Shown piece after piece: positions 42,201-53,762 of a DNA stretch of 64,000 nt. Location of the stretch: the NCBI RefSeq assembly GCF_000313135.1, contig NW_004457313.1:1025198-1089197 (forward strand), read 5' to 3'. Made by a program: the position numbers and the translations under genes. The notes beneath the pieces were generated by a model. It was not told the origin of the DNA. It searched no databases and was given only the letters and a program-made list of their open reading frames with translations. The stretch is from Acanthamoeba castellanii str. Neff. Taxonomy: Eukaryota > Discosea > Longamoebia > Acanthamoebidae. How positions within the stretch are numbered: the stretch's first letter is position 1; the number at the start of each line of letters is the position of its first letter.

Positions 42201-44737
42201 CTCCTCAATCTCGTACGCCCCGCACTCTGCTCTTTTGTGTGATGTTTTTTTTAACTCCTATGGTGTTGGAATGTATCGACGACTAGGAGGAGGGCGAGGA
42301 CTTTGAGCGGCTGGTGGTTCGACTGAAGCTCGAGAAGGAGAAGGAGGAGGAGCAGCGCAAGCACGTCGAAAAGGAAAAGGAAAACCTCAAGAAGGCCAAG
42401 GAAATGATCGAGAAGGAGCTCATCGCGCTGATCGACGACTCCAAAAAGTGCGTTTCTTTGCGATTCGTTTCGCTCTTCCCCCCCCCCATTCGATCTTGGA
42501 CTTCGCTTTCTTCTTGTTCGTTCTTTCCCCTGTGAGCTCACTGGTGGTGATCGCAGGATGCGGGTGGAGATCGCGAAGCTGCAGAAGGACAAGGAGATGG
42601 TGGACTACTGGCGCGGCGAGGCCGAGAAGGAGAAGGCCAAGAGCGTGTCCATGCTCGAGGAGAAGCACCAGCTGCTGGTCAAGCTCGCCCGACAGAGCGA
42701 CGACAAGGCCGCGCTCGACGCCGATCGGGTGCGCTTCGACGCCGAGCGGGAGCAGATGGCGCGCGAGCGACGCGAGGCCGAGCGACGGGTCCGGGAGCTC
42801 GAGGCCGCGCTCAAGAACATGACCGAGGAGCGCGACGAGCTCAAGGAGACCTACAAGGCCTACGACGCCCGCATGAAGGCCGAGGAGCGCGAGCGGGCCA
42901 AGAAGGTGCGCGAGCGATTGGCCCACGGCGGCGACGACGATGACGACAGCAATGATGTCGACAAGTACAGACTGGTAGACGACTTCGACACGTCGTCGTC
43001 CTCGCACTCGATCTCGTCGTCGACGTCGAGCGACCGGACCAAGGTCAAAGAGCGAACGCGAAAGAAGAGCGAAGGCGCCGCTGGGGAGGCAGCCCTCGAA
43101 GGCGACGACGCCGCCGCTGAGCGGAGGAAAGAAAGAAAGAAGAAGAGGCGCACGGTGCACCTCCTCCGAACGTCCGGCGAACAGGACAAGGGCAGCTCAT
43201 CCAGTATTACGCCGCGGGAGAGTCAAGACAAAGGAGAGAAGGAGAAGAAAGACGACAAGAAGGAGGAGAAAGAGAAGAAGGAGAAGAAGAAGCGGGACAA
43301 GGACGACGAGAAGAAGGAGGAGAAGAAGGACAAGGAGAGGCCGGCGGTGGTGGTGGGTGAGACGGCGGCGGCGGCGGCGGCGGAGGTGGAGGAGATGAGC
43401 TCGTCGATGAGCAGCAAGTCCTCCAAGAACACCAAGACCGCCAAGAAAGAGAAGAAGGAAAAGGAGAAGGAGAAGGAAAAGGAAAAGGAAAAGGAGACCA
43501 GCGAAGAAAGCCCGGCCGACAAGGAGGCGGCGAAGGAGGCCGCGAGAGAGAAGAGGCGATCGAAGCGCACCAACCGCACGTCGGTGAAGAAGACCAAGGA
43601 GGACGTCATGCGCGACCTTAAGAGCGAAGAGGAGGCGCAACAGGCCCAGGAGGACAAGGAATCCAAAGAATCCAACAGGGACGACTCGCCTCGCAAGCGC
43701 GGCGTCGAGAGGGAAAGAACGAAGGAAGCGAAGGAGACGAAGGAGGGCGTGGTGGTGATAGCCACGTCAATATCGGGGTCGGCTGAGGCGTCGGTGCTGC
43801 CACTGGCGACGTCGGCTGTGGTGCTGCGGCAGTCCAACCGAGGCGGCGAGTCGTCGGGCGACGGAAAGAACGAAAAAAACGAAGCCGGCGGGAGAGCCAA
43901 GAACGAAGGGTGGGTGCTCAGCGATGACGAAGACGATGCGCCGAAGGCGGGGGACGACGCGGCCGGCATTCGGCCGAGCGAGACCGAAGACGGAGATGAA
44001 GACGACACAGAGCGGACGCGAAAGGTCGGTAAGGTGAAGACCGGAAGCTACGTAGCGCCGCGCAAGAGCACCAACCCTCTGCGCAAGGCCGCGGAAGAGG
44101 TACCCCTTCGTTCTTCCTCTTTCTTTCTTTACTGTTCGTGTCGTCCGTCGCTTTTCGTTCTTTTGCGTTGGGGCTGATGTTGAGCCGGCGCGGGGGTGAT
44201 CGAGTAGGGCTCTGGTATCCGGCGCTCGCAATCCTACGATGCACTGGGCTACAAGGAGTCCGGCAAACGGTCGGGCGGCAAAGACATCGATGTGCGCTCG
44301 CCCCTCTTTTTCATTCTTCTTCATCTTCGTTCTTCGTTCTTCGCTTCTCCGACTAAGGCGTTCGTGCTTGCAACGAGGTGCAGTTGAAGGAGTTGGGAAA
44401 GAAGATGCGGAAGGGTTTGGAGCTCAAGAGCCACAAGCACAATCTCAAGCGCTTCGAGAACTGTTTCCGGGGTAAAGCTTCACCTCTACTTTCTCTGAGA
44501 ACTCATCACGCGGGCAAGTTCCACTCACAAACTCGTGCGTGTGCGGTGGTGCGTGTGCGTACCATGGTAGGCGTTCAAGCGGTGGAGTGGCTGATGCAGG
44601 GAGCTCATGTGGAGTCGCGGCCGGAGGCGGTCGAGGTGTGCCGGCGACTCCTCGAGGCGGGCGACCTTTTCGTCAACCTGCCCGGCCTTGAGGCCGAGTT
44701 TGCCGACGACGACCGCTCCGTTTATCAATTTGTGTAA
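39203..44737 (+). CDS. RasGAP protein with coiled-coil and C-terminal DEP domain
   Basis: A GTPase-activating protein for Ras-like GTPases. After a Ser/Pro/Gly-rich N-terminus, the RasGAP domain runs from about 39664 to 40890. It contains LFRSNSAAAKMLSATL, whose Arg is the catalytic arginine finger, and GLLFLRFFCPAIFTP, the FLR...PA signature. Both keys are present, so it should be active. From 41920 to 43700 the protein is highly charged and helical (Lys/Glu-rich, KEKEKEKEKE type), followed by a basic linker. The C-terminus has KKMRKGLELKSHKHNLKRF and a DEP domain (AVEWLMQGAHVESRPEAVEV, then ADDDRSVYQFV), which usually targets membranes or G-protein partners. About 15 introns are present. 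Confidence 0.85.
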
Positions 44738-44912
44738 CCTATTTATTATTCCATTCCATTTATTTACCTTTTTCCAAGATATCTTTTTGTTTTAACTCGA
44801 TGTATCTGATTGGGTGAAAGCTTTACTTTAAAACAGGATTGGGTGGAAGCTAAACTGAAACAAGGTAACAACAGCAAGTCATTGGCTGCAAGTTGTTAGT
44901 CGTAGTCGTGCT

Positions 44913-45968
44913 CTAGTAGTCATCGTCATCGTGGTACTTCTTGTTGCCGTCGCATTCGCGCTTGCACTGCTGGTGGTGCGGGCACTTCTCGCCGGCGGCG
45001 CGGTACTTGCCGTTCTCGTCCGGGTAGCAGCCCTTGGCGTCGGCGTAGTACACGCCGCCGCACTCGCGCTCGACCGGGTAGCACCCGTGGGCGTCGCGGT
45101 AGTACCACTGGTGGCCGATCTTGCGCGGGCAGCACCCGTCGTCGTCGCTCCACTGGCCGCCGTGGCACTGCTTCTTCTTGTCATCACACTTCTCGCTGGT
45201 GGTGGAGTAGTGCTTCTTGGTCGAGGTGGTCTCCTTGGGGCACTCCTCAGTGGTCGACGTGGTGCGTGTGTGCTTCTTGGTCGAGGTGGTCTCCTTGGGG
45301 CAGTCCTCGGTGGAAGTTGTGTAGTGCTTCTTGGTCGAGGTGGTCTCCCTGGGGCACTCCTCGGTGGTCGAGGTCGTGTGGTGCTTCCTGGTCGAGGTGG
45401 TCTCCCTCCTGGTGGTAGTGGTCTCCTTGGGCGTGGTGGTGGTCTGCTTCTTCGTGGAGGTGGTCTCCTTCCTGGTCGAGGTGGTCTCCTTGGGGCACTC
45501 CTCGGTGGTCGACGTGGTGCGGTGGTGCTTCCTGGTGGTCGATCTCTCGTGGTAGTCGTCGTCATGCTCCGGACGGATGCAGTACTTGTGGCACTTGCGC
45601 TCATCGTCGCAGTCCTCGCCGTCCTTAGGGTAGTTGCCCTTCTCGTCCGGGTAGTACCTGTCATGAGCGAACGATCAGTCAGTTCCAGTGCTCGTTTTGA
45701 TGGTGTATGTGCGCGGGTGTGTGTACCCGTTGCCATCAGCGTAGTAGACACCACAGCCGACGTCCTTGGGGTAGCACTTGTTGCCGTCACGGTAGTAGGC
45801 CTTGCCGTGGATGATCTTCGGGCAGCAGCCCTTGCCATCCGGCCAGTAGCCGCCCTTGCACGGCCCCTTGTTATCGTCGTACTTGTCGTAGTCGTCGTCG
45901 GCCACGGCCGCGATGGCGAAAACAGCCAGGCTGAGGGCCACGACAAAGAGCAGCTTGGTTGTGGTCAT
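44913..45968 (-). CDS. Secreted Leo-type lectin with TKH-rich spacer (cyst-wall protein candidate)
   Basis: Exons 45968-45727 and 45657-44913 join to 328 residues. Residues 1-22 are a clear signal peptide (KLLFVVALSLAVFAIAAVA). Two homologous Cys-rich modules follow. The first has eight Cys (CKGGYWPDGKGCCP, YYRDGNKCYP, VYYADGNG). The second, at the C-terminus, is closely similar (CHGGQWSDDDGCCP, YYRDAHGCYP, VYYADAKGCYP). Between them is a spacer of about 120 residues built on ETTSTKK/ETTSTRKHH repeats, rich in Thr, Lys and His and probably O-glycosylated. Two 8-Cys domains with or without such a spacer define the Leo lectins of the Acanthamoeba cyst wall, which bind cellulose. I assign it on architecture and memory of that description, not by alignment. 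Confidence 0.75.
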
Positions 45969-47274
<1,306 letters not shown>

Positions 47275-47365
47275 GCGTGTTTCCTCCACCACTTCTTCCT
47301 GCAAATACAACGACACAACTGTTCATAACCCCTACAACTCTTGAGAGTGCGCGTCTCTTCGTGTG

Positions 47366-48126
47366 ATGGGAGTGAGCACCATTAGCAACCCGAGCCATGG
47401 CCAGCAATACAGAGCCCGTCGATCGCGTTGCCTTCATCATGACCTGACCGCCTTCTACTTCAACTCAAAAGGAACGACGATGTTCTACGCGTGGGCGACC
47501 GGGTCGATGCCGGCTCACGCCGTGGGCAAGCACGCGTTACAATCCCGCTCGCCCGCTTCTGCTGCGCTTTCCTCCACGGGTACCCCTACCCTCTGTGGGA
47601 GCTGGTCGACCTGGGCCTGTCGTCCCCGCCCGCGCCCTCTTCATCGTCATCGGCCGCTTCCCTGTCCGCCCGGTGAGGCTGGCGCTACGGCACGGAGCCG
47701 GCCTTGTGCCGATCTGCTCACACACGGCGAGCACCCCGACAAAGAACGAAGACGAAAAGAAGAACGAAGACGACTTCGCGTCGTGCGTGTACTTTCTCTC
47801 GGGTCCCCAGGGCCGACAGACGCCCGCGTCCGTCGCGCAGCACTACCTCTGCCTGCAGGCCACGACGAAATTTTCGGCGCGCCGAACGATGCCATCGCCG
47901 CCTTCTCCTTCCGAACCTACGTGTGCGTGTGTCGTGCGGTGGGTGTCGTGTCACTTGATAATAATTAATTGTTGTGATGACGCCGCAGTCGGAGAGAGGT
48001 TGGGCGCCGGGGCCGTTCGGGAAGGAAGCGTCTGCGCCGGTCAGCGCCGCCGCGCAGCTGGTCGTGACCACGTTCTACGACCACGCGCGGCAGCGCATCG
48101 TCGCCGTCAAGGCTCTCGAGCACTAG
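47366..48126 (+). CDS. Uncharacterised small gene, exon structure unresolved
   Basis: Coding signs are present but I cannot assemble one frame. Near the start there are two overlapping candidates: MGVSTISNPSHG from 47366 leading into FYFNSKGTTMFYAWATG, and MASNTEPVDRVAFIM from about 47397. A frame ending GAPNDAIAAFSFRTY (about 47925) probably splices over a GT-rich intron to SERGWAPGPFGKEASAP and ends at 48126 with VTTFYDHARQRIVAVKALEH. I do not recognise the family. The region may hold a sequence frameshift. It is convergent with the helicase gene ending at 48214. Confidence 0.35.
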
Positions 48127-48213
48127 CCGGCCAGCGCCTGCTGCTGGGCTCACCAGGGCGCGCGAACCAAGGCCGACGACGCCTCGCGGGCGCAGGCAGG
48201 AGAGAGGGCAGCT

Positions 48214-51200
48214 CTACTGAAGCAGCAGGTCGGCCACGTCGCAGGGCAATACCTCGACGTTCAGCGCAAAGTGCTGGGCGATTTCGTTCATGCCCAACAG
48301 ATCGTCCGTTGTGACAAGATTGATCACGACCCCCTTGCGACCGAATCGCCCACAGCGTCCCGACCTGTCGTGTTGTGTGGTGTGTGGTGTGCGTGCGTGT
48401 TGTGTGTGTGTGTGTGTGTGAGCATTGAATTAAGGTGGCGGACGAGTTGGGGGTGCAGTGTACCGGTGGAGGTAGGGCTCCGGCAGGCGCGGCAAATCGT
48501 AGTTGACCACGAGCGTCACGGCCGGCACATCGATGCCCAGGGCCAACAGGTCGTTGGTGATGAGCACCCGCGATGTTCCCGCCCTGAACTCGCTGCACTC
48601 GTGTGTGTGTCGTGTGTGTGTCGTGTGTGTGTCGTGTGTGTGTCGTGTCTGTTAGAAAATGTATTGGTGCGGCCAAAGCAAGAGTGGGCGTACTTGAGGA
48701 GCAGCTCGCGCTCGCTTGACTCGATATGGCCATGCAGGCTCGAGACCGTGTAATCCTTCTTGAGCAGCTGCTCCGTCAACCAATCGATCTTGCGCCGCGT
48801 GTTGACGAACACGATGCATTGGACGATCGAGATCGCGGAGTAGAGGTCGCAGAAGGTCTCCAGCTTCCACTGCTCGTAGTCCACGTCGACGTAGAAGTGC
48901 CGCACGCCCTCCAGCACCAGCTCGTCGGGCGGGATCGTCAGCTCGAGGTACGGCCGCGCGTCGTCTCGCGTCGCCGTCGTTGCCGCCGGCTGCCCAGAAG
49001 TCGGCCGCCTCAGACTCAGCTGCGCCTCCGCAGCCGCGTCGGCAAAAAAGTCGACGGCGTCGGCGGCGCTGACATCAGCAGAGAACGTCAACGCCATACG
49101 GTCGGCCGATGATGCGTCAGCTGCCACCTTAAGCTTGGCGGGCTTGAGCACGCCCTCGCCGGCCGTGCGCCGCCATAGGCGCCGGTGGTGCTTCACGAAC
49201 GTCGGACCGGCGCCGGCGGTCTCGCACGTGGTGGCGAGCACGAGCTGCGGCCGCGGCCCGCGCAGGTAGGTCTCGCACAGGTGCGCCAGCGCGTCTTTGG
49301 TGGACTTGTCGAAGAAGAACGTGGAGTCGTCCAAGACCAGCATCTCCAGGTCCTTCAGATAGAGCGCCTTGCGACTGTTGCATGCGATAAAAAAAAATCA
49401 GTGTGAATTGCTGTGTGTCGTGTGTCGTGTGTCGTGTGTCGTGTGTCGTGTGTCGTGTGTCGTGTGTCGTGTGTCGTGTGTCGTGTGTCGTGTGTCGTGT
49501 GTCGTGTGTCGTGTGTCGTGTGTCGTGTGTCGTGTGTCGTGTGTCGTGTGTCGTGTGTCGTGTGTCGTGTGTCGTGTCGTGTGTGTCGAGTGGTGCGTAC
49601 TTGGCCATGTCGGTGATGCGGCCGATGCTGCCGACCACGATCAACGGCCCTCGCTTCAGCCCACGCATGTCGCTTCTGCAGAGGAGGAAGAAAAAACAGT
49701 GAGCGACTCACTGGATGCGTCGCTGGGGCAGGACAAGAAGGCGAAAGTGAATCGTGTACCTGACGCTGGTGGCTCCCACCAGGGCGTGACACAGCAGCGG
49801 TTCGCTGTTGACCGGCGATCGCTGTGCACGTGGGGCACCACCGCGGCGGTGGTGGTACGACCTCTCTTCCTCCTCTTCCTCCTCAATCCGAGCCTCGTCG
49901 TCATCGTCGTCCACCACTTCCTCGCCGCCTTTGCCGTCGTCATCATCCATCGTCCCTTCTTCCCTGCTCCGCTCTCGGCGCCAGCAATCCCGGTGGCGAC
50001 GATCTCGCCCACCACCAGATCTCCGCCACGGCGCAGCTTCGCGCCCGTCGTCCGCGTGGTCCACTTCGACTGCTGTCGGGGCGGCGGCTGCGGCGGCGGC
50101 TGCCCTTGCCGCCTGCTTGGCTTCGTGGGCCTCGCGGAAGGGTCCGGTTGCAAAGTGGTGGCCTATGGCCTCGATGACCCGGTGCATCTGCAGGGCGAGC
50201 TCTCTCGTGGGCGTGATCACCAGGGCCATCGGGTTCCGCTTGCCCTTCCACGCGCCGCTGCCGCCGGCACTCTCCTTGGTCTCGCTCTCCTCCTTCTCCT
50301 TCTCGCTCTCCTTTTCCCTCTCCTGCTCGATCGTCCACAGAGCCGCGACTCGCTGCACCACCGCCATCGCCAACGCCGCGCTTTTACCTGTGTCGTGTGC
50401 GTGTCGTGTCGTTTCGTGTTGCGTGCGTGTCGTGTCGTGTCGTGTCGTGGGTGAGTGAATGCGCACGATCGCAGGAGGTCAGCTGATGGCTGTAGGCGTA
50501 CCGGTTCCGGGCTGGGACTGGCAGAAGACGTCCCACCCGTTGACGATGGGCGCGACGACCTTTTGCTGGATGAGCGACGGGCGCTCGAAGCCGTAGGCGT
50601 AGACCCCGCGCAGCACGTCGACGCCGCCCTTGCGCCCGACCCGCGCGTCGAACTCGTCGTCCCACATCTCGTCGAACGTCGGGCACACGTGCGTCGACCA
50701 CGTCGCGACACCGCCGTCGGCCTTCTGCGACGGCGGCGGCATGAGCGACACGTACAGTCCGCCATCGATGGTGGCGGTGGCGGCGGTGGCCGCCGGCGTC
50801 AGCCAGCGCACGGTGCAGGCCCCGAGGAGCAAGGCGGCGAGCCGTGGTCGGTCGCCTGTGTTGTCGAGCGAGTCGAGCGCGCGGTCGAACCGCACCCAGT
50901 CCCTACGCGGCCCGCCCTCGGGCCTGCTCTCCGCCTCCCTGTCGCGCATCGCCGCGAGCCACGCCTCCAACCGCGCCCTCAGCCGGTGCTCGTCGCCACC
51001 AACCTCCGGCCCGCCGGCACTGGTGTGAGCCGCGGCGGGCAGCGAGTAGGCGAGGGTGGTCTGGCCGTCGTCGTCGTTGGTGAGCTGCAGCCAGCCGTCG
51101 TCGACGAGCCGCGCGACGACGAGCTCGGGCCGGGCGTCGATGCGTACGGTGAGCACCTGCTGGACGAGCGCGGCCAGCAGGGCGCGCAGGTGGGACGGCC

Positions 51201-51561
51201 GGGTGCCGGTGGCCACCGCCGACGCCCACCACCGCTCGAGCCTGCGCGACAGATCGGCGTCGAGCTCCTGGCCGGCAGATGATGCATCGTCGGGGTGGTG
51301 GAGGGTCACCTGAGGCTCGCCTCGTGCGGGCTTGGCCTCGATTTGGAGCATTCCGCGATGGATGAGCCAACGTAGGACGGATTCGAGGGAGAGATGCGCG
51401 GGGATGGTGTACAGGCGGCACATGGGCCGTAGGGCGTTCTCTAGCCTCTTACGTGTGCGCGGCAGCTGGGCCGCCGACTGGCCCTGCAGCCACTCCTTGA
51501 CCCTAATCACCACACTCGCCACGTCGCTACTCCTCGGATCTAGCGTTCTCTTCTGCTCCAT
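48214..51561 (-). CDS. eIF4A/DDX48-like RNA helicase with degenerate DEAD box and N-terminal extension
   Basis: The helicase part aligns with eIF4A/eIF4AIII through its whole length: SQPGTGKSAAL (motif I, formed across a splice), [19 protein letters not shown], then [12 protein letters not shown] where D-E-A-D should stand. Motif III (SAT) reads ATT. The second domain is well kept: [50 protein letters not shown] and [12 protein letters not shown]. An N-terminal extension of about 330 residues has no family I recognise, and an Ala-rich to acidic insert of about 70 residues follows motif Ia. The catalytic Glu of motif II is Asp and the last Asp is Thr, so ATP hydrolysis is doubtful although RNA or partner binding may remain. 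The start at 51561 is the first ATG of the long first exon. Confidence 0.8.
49410..49590 (+). repeat. Long intronic 7-mer satellite (GTGTCGT)n
   Basis: About 25 almost perfect 7-base units, the longest uniform repeat in the window. It nearly fills the intron just before the exon with the DDST motif; on the gene's strand it reads ACGACAC. Confidence 0.95.
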
Positions 51562-51757
51562 CTGATTCTTTCTATTCGTTCTTCTTTGCTTCTATATGTG
51601 TTTCTTTTCACGACTGTCTGTGACGCAGAACCCGCCCAACGCCCCCATTTCTCGCTTTGGCTTCGATTCAGTCTTCCATCGATGTTTGTTTCTATTTTTC
51701 TTCTTTTCTTTTTCCTATTTTATTCTTCTTTTATTTTCCAGCGTTCTTGTTGGCGGC

Positions 51758-53223
51758 TCACGAGAGCTGTGGCGGCGCGCGGTCGTGGATGGGTTGCCAC
51801 GGGTAGAGCGGCGGGTGCTCGCTGACGTTGTCGAGCGCGTCCATGTGGTGCTTCTCCAGTCGCCAGCCCACGGCGCCCAGGTTGTCCCTCAGCTGCTCCT
51901 CGGTCCTCGCCCCGACCAGCACCGACGTCACCCCGGGCTTCTGCAGCAGCCACCTGATCCACCCACCGTGAGCCCCAGGTGGCGTGATGAGTGTCGTGTA
52001 GGGGGGTACGAACCTCAGGGAGACCTGTGCAGACGTCTTGTTCGTCTTGGCGGCCACGTCGGCGACGGTGTCGAGCACGTGCCAGGTGTAGGGCGTGTTG
52101 AACGAGTCGAAGTTGCCCTCGACCCACCCGGCGTTCTGCGCCCACTCCACGCGCGAACCCGCGGAGGGTCCCTCCCTCGTCAGGTCCCTCTTGCCGGCCA
52201 GCCAGCCGCCCTGACAGGACCCGCGGGACAGCGACAGCTTGTTAACTGAGAATGCGAGGAATGTGGTGCCAGTGCGTCGTGCGCGATGGTGATGGCCTAC
52301 CTTGAGCGGTGACCAAGGCAGCACGGCGAGACCCTCCTCCAGAGCGAGCGGGATGATGTCCCACTCTGTGGACCGGCACAGCATGCTGTACTGCGGCTGC
52401 AAGCTCACAATAGCTGTGGACCCACAGATCAGTTTGCGCACACAACACAACACGACACAAACGACACACACGACACATAGCACACGCCCACGCCCACGAC
52501 TGTACGTACGCTCCCAGCCCATGCGCTCGGTCAAGCCAATGGCCTTCTCCACCATCCACGCCGGGTAGTTTGACAGGCCGATGTGGTGCACCTTACCGCT
52601 GCGCACGAGGTCGTTCAGCGTGCGCAGGGTTTCGAGGAGCGGGGTGCGCGGGTCGGGCGAGTGGATCTGGAGGAGGTCGATATGGCTCGTGCAGCCCAGG
52701 CGCTCGAGGCTGCGCTCCAGCGAATCGACGATGTGGCGCCGACTCAGCCCGACGTCGTTCACACCGGGTCCCGTCTTGCCGCGCACCTTAGTCGCCACCA
52801 CCAGGTTGCGCCGACGCTCGTTGCCTTCGCGCGTCAGCCAACGACCCAGCACCTCCTCGCTGCTGCCGTACACGTCTGCACTCGGCCAGGTCCAGCCACG
52901 ACCGTCAACATGAAAGCGACGTGGCCGACACGAAGAGGGAGGCACCTGCAGTGTCGAGGAAGTTGCCGCCAGCGGCGACGAAGGAGTCAAGCAGGCGAAA
53001 GGAGGTCTCCTGGTCGGCAGCGGGCAGACCCCATGGCCCCTTCCCTGCCCGTGCGCATCAACAGCATCTTCTGATCAGCCAGAGCACTGGCGCTGGGGGG
53101 TAAGGGGGGTAGTGCCGCACCATCGGTGGACAGAGTCATGAGACCAAAGCACAGTTCGGATACCAGGAGGCCCGTGCCCTTGCCTAAGAAGGCGTACCCC
53201 ATCTTAGTGTTCTCTCCATCCAT
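51758..53223 (-). CDS. Aldo/keto reductase
   Basis: An NADPH-dependent oxidoreductase of the AKR superfamily, of the yajO/tas or voltage-channel beta-subunit-like subgroup. From the ATG at 53223 it reads MGYAFLGKGTGLLVSELCFG, the usual first strand. The catalytic tetrad is complete: Asp and Tyr in the N-FLDTA/DVYGSSEEVLG region (across a splice), Lys in VATKVRG and His in LLQIHSPD. SGKVHHIGLSNYPAWMVEKA, QPQYSMLCRSTEWDIIPLAL and GVTSVLVGARTEEQLRDNL complete the barrel and cofactor site. About five introns are present; one contains short ACGAC repeats. The substrate is unknown. Confidence 0.85.
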
Positions 53224-53762
53224 GTTTCAGTTGCGGTCTTTTTGTATAATTTATTTTATTTTCCCTTCTGTTTTATTGGTGTTGCCTTCTGCTGTGCCCC
53301 CTGTGTGCCGTGTGGCAGTGCTTTCACCCAGGCATGTTCCTCAATCTTGTTCATTTTGTCCACATTTTGATTTTGCTTTGCCCCCCCCTTGCAAACGAAA
53401 CAATTAACATCTCAAATCCAAATCTTGCCAGGCCACGTTGGAAACCGCGGCGTGCCCTTTCTGGGCGCCAATGGCGGGCACGTGTGCGGTGCCGGGTGGC
53501 ACACGAGGCCAGGGTGTTGGGCCGTTGTATCCCAAACTGGCAAAAGGTAACGGTCTGCGTCTGCGGCCAAAGGGTCAAGGCCAGCCTTGGGATTCGAAGC
53601 CGTCAAGAAAAAGGAACCTCTCAAGTCTCTCAGAGTGTTGGTCGTGTGTTCTTGTCTTCATCTCTACCTACCCTCATCAAGAAGAAGGCTCGAGAAGGGC
53701 TGGTGATTCGAAGAAGAAACCATGGAGTCAGGTACAACTCACCAACAACATCAACGACAACA
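53224..53762. other. Divergent intergenic region (AKR / TKL kinase)
   Basis: About 540 bases with no supported gene; both promoters should lie here. Confidence 0.45.

Noticed and set aside
49410..49590. CRISPR-like regular repeat
   Set aside because: Units are contiguous with no spacers; this is a simple satellite in a eukaryotic intron.
49369..50454. 361-residue open frame on the + strand
   Set aside because: Its start is the translated 7-mer satellite and the rest is antisense to helicase exons.
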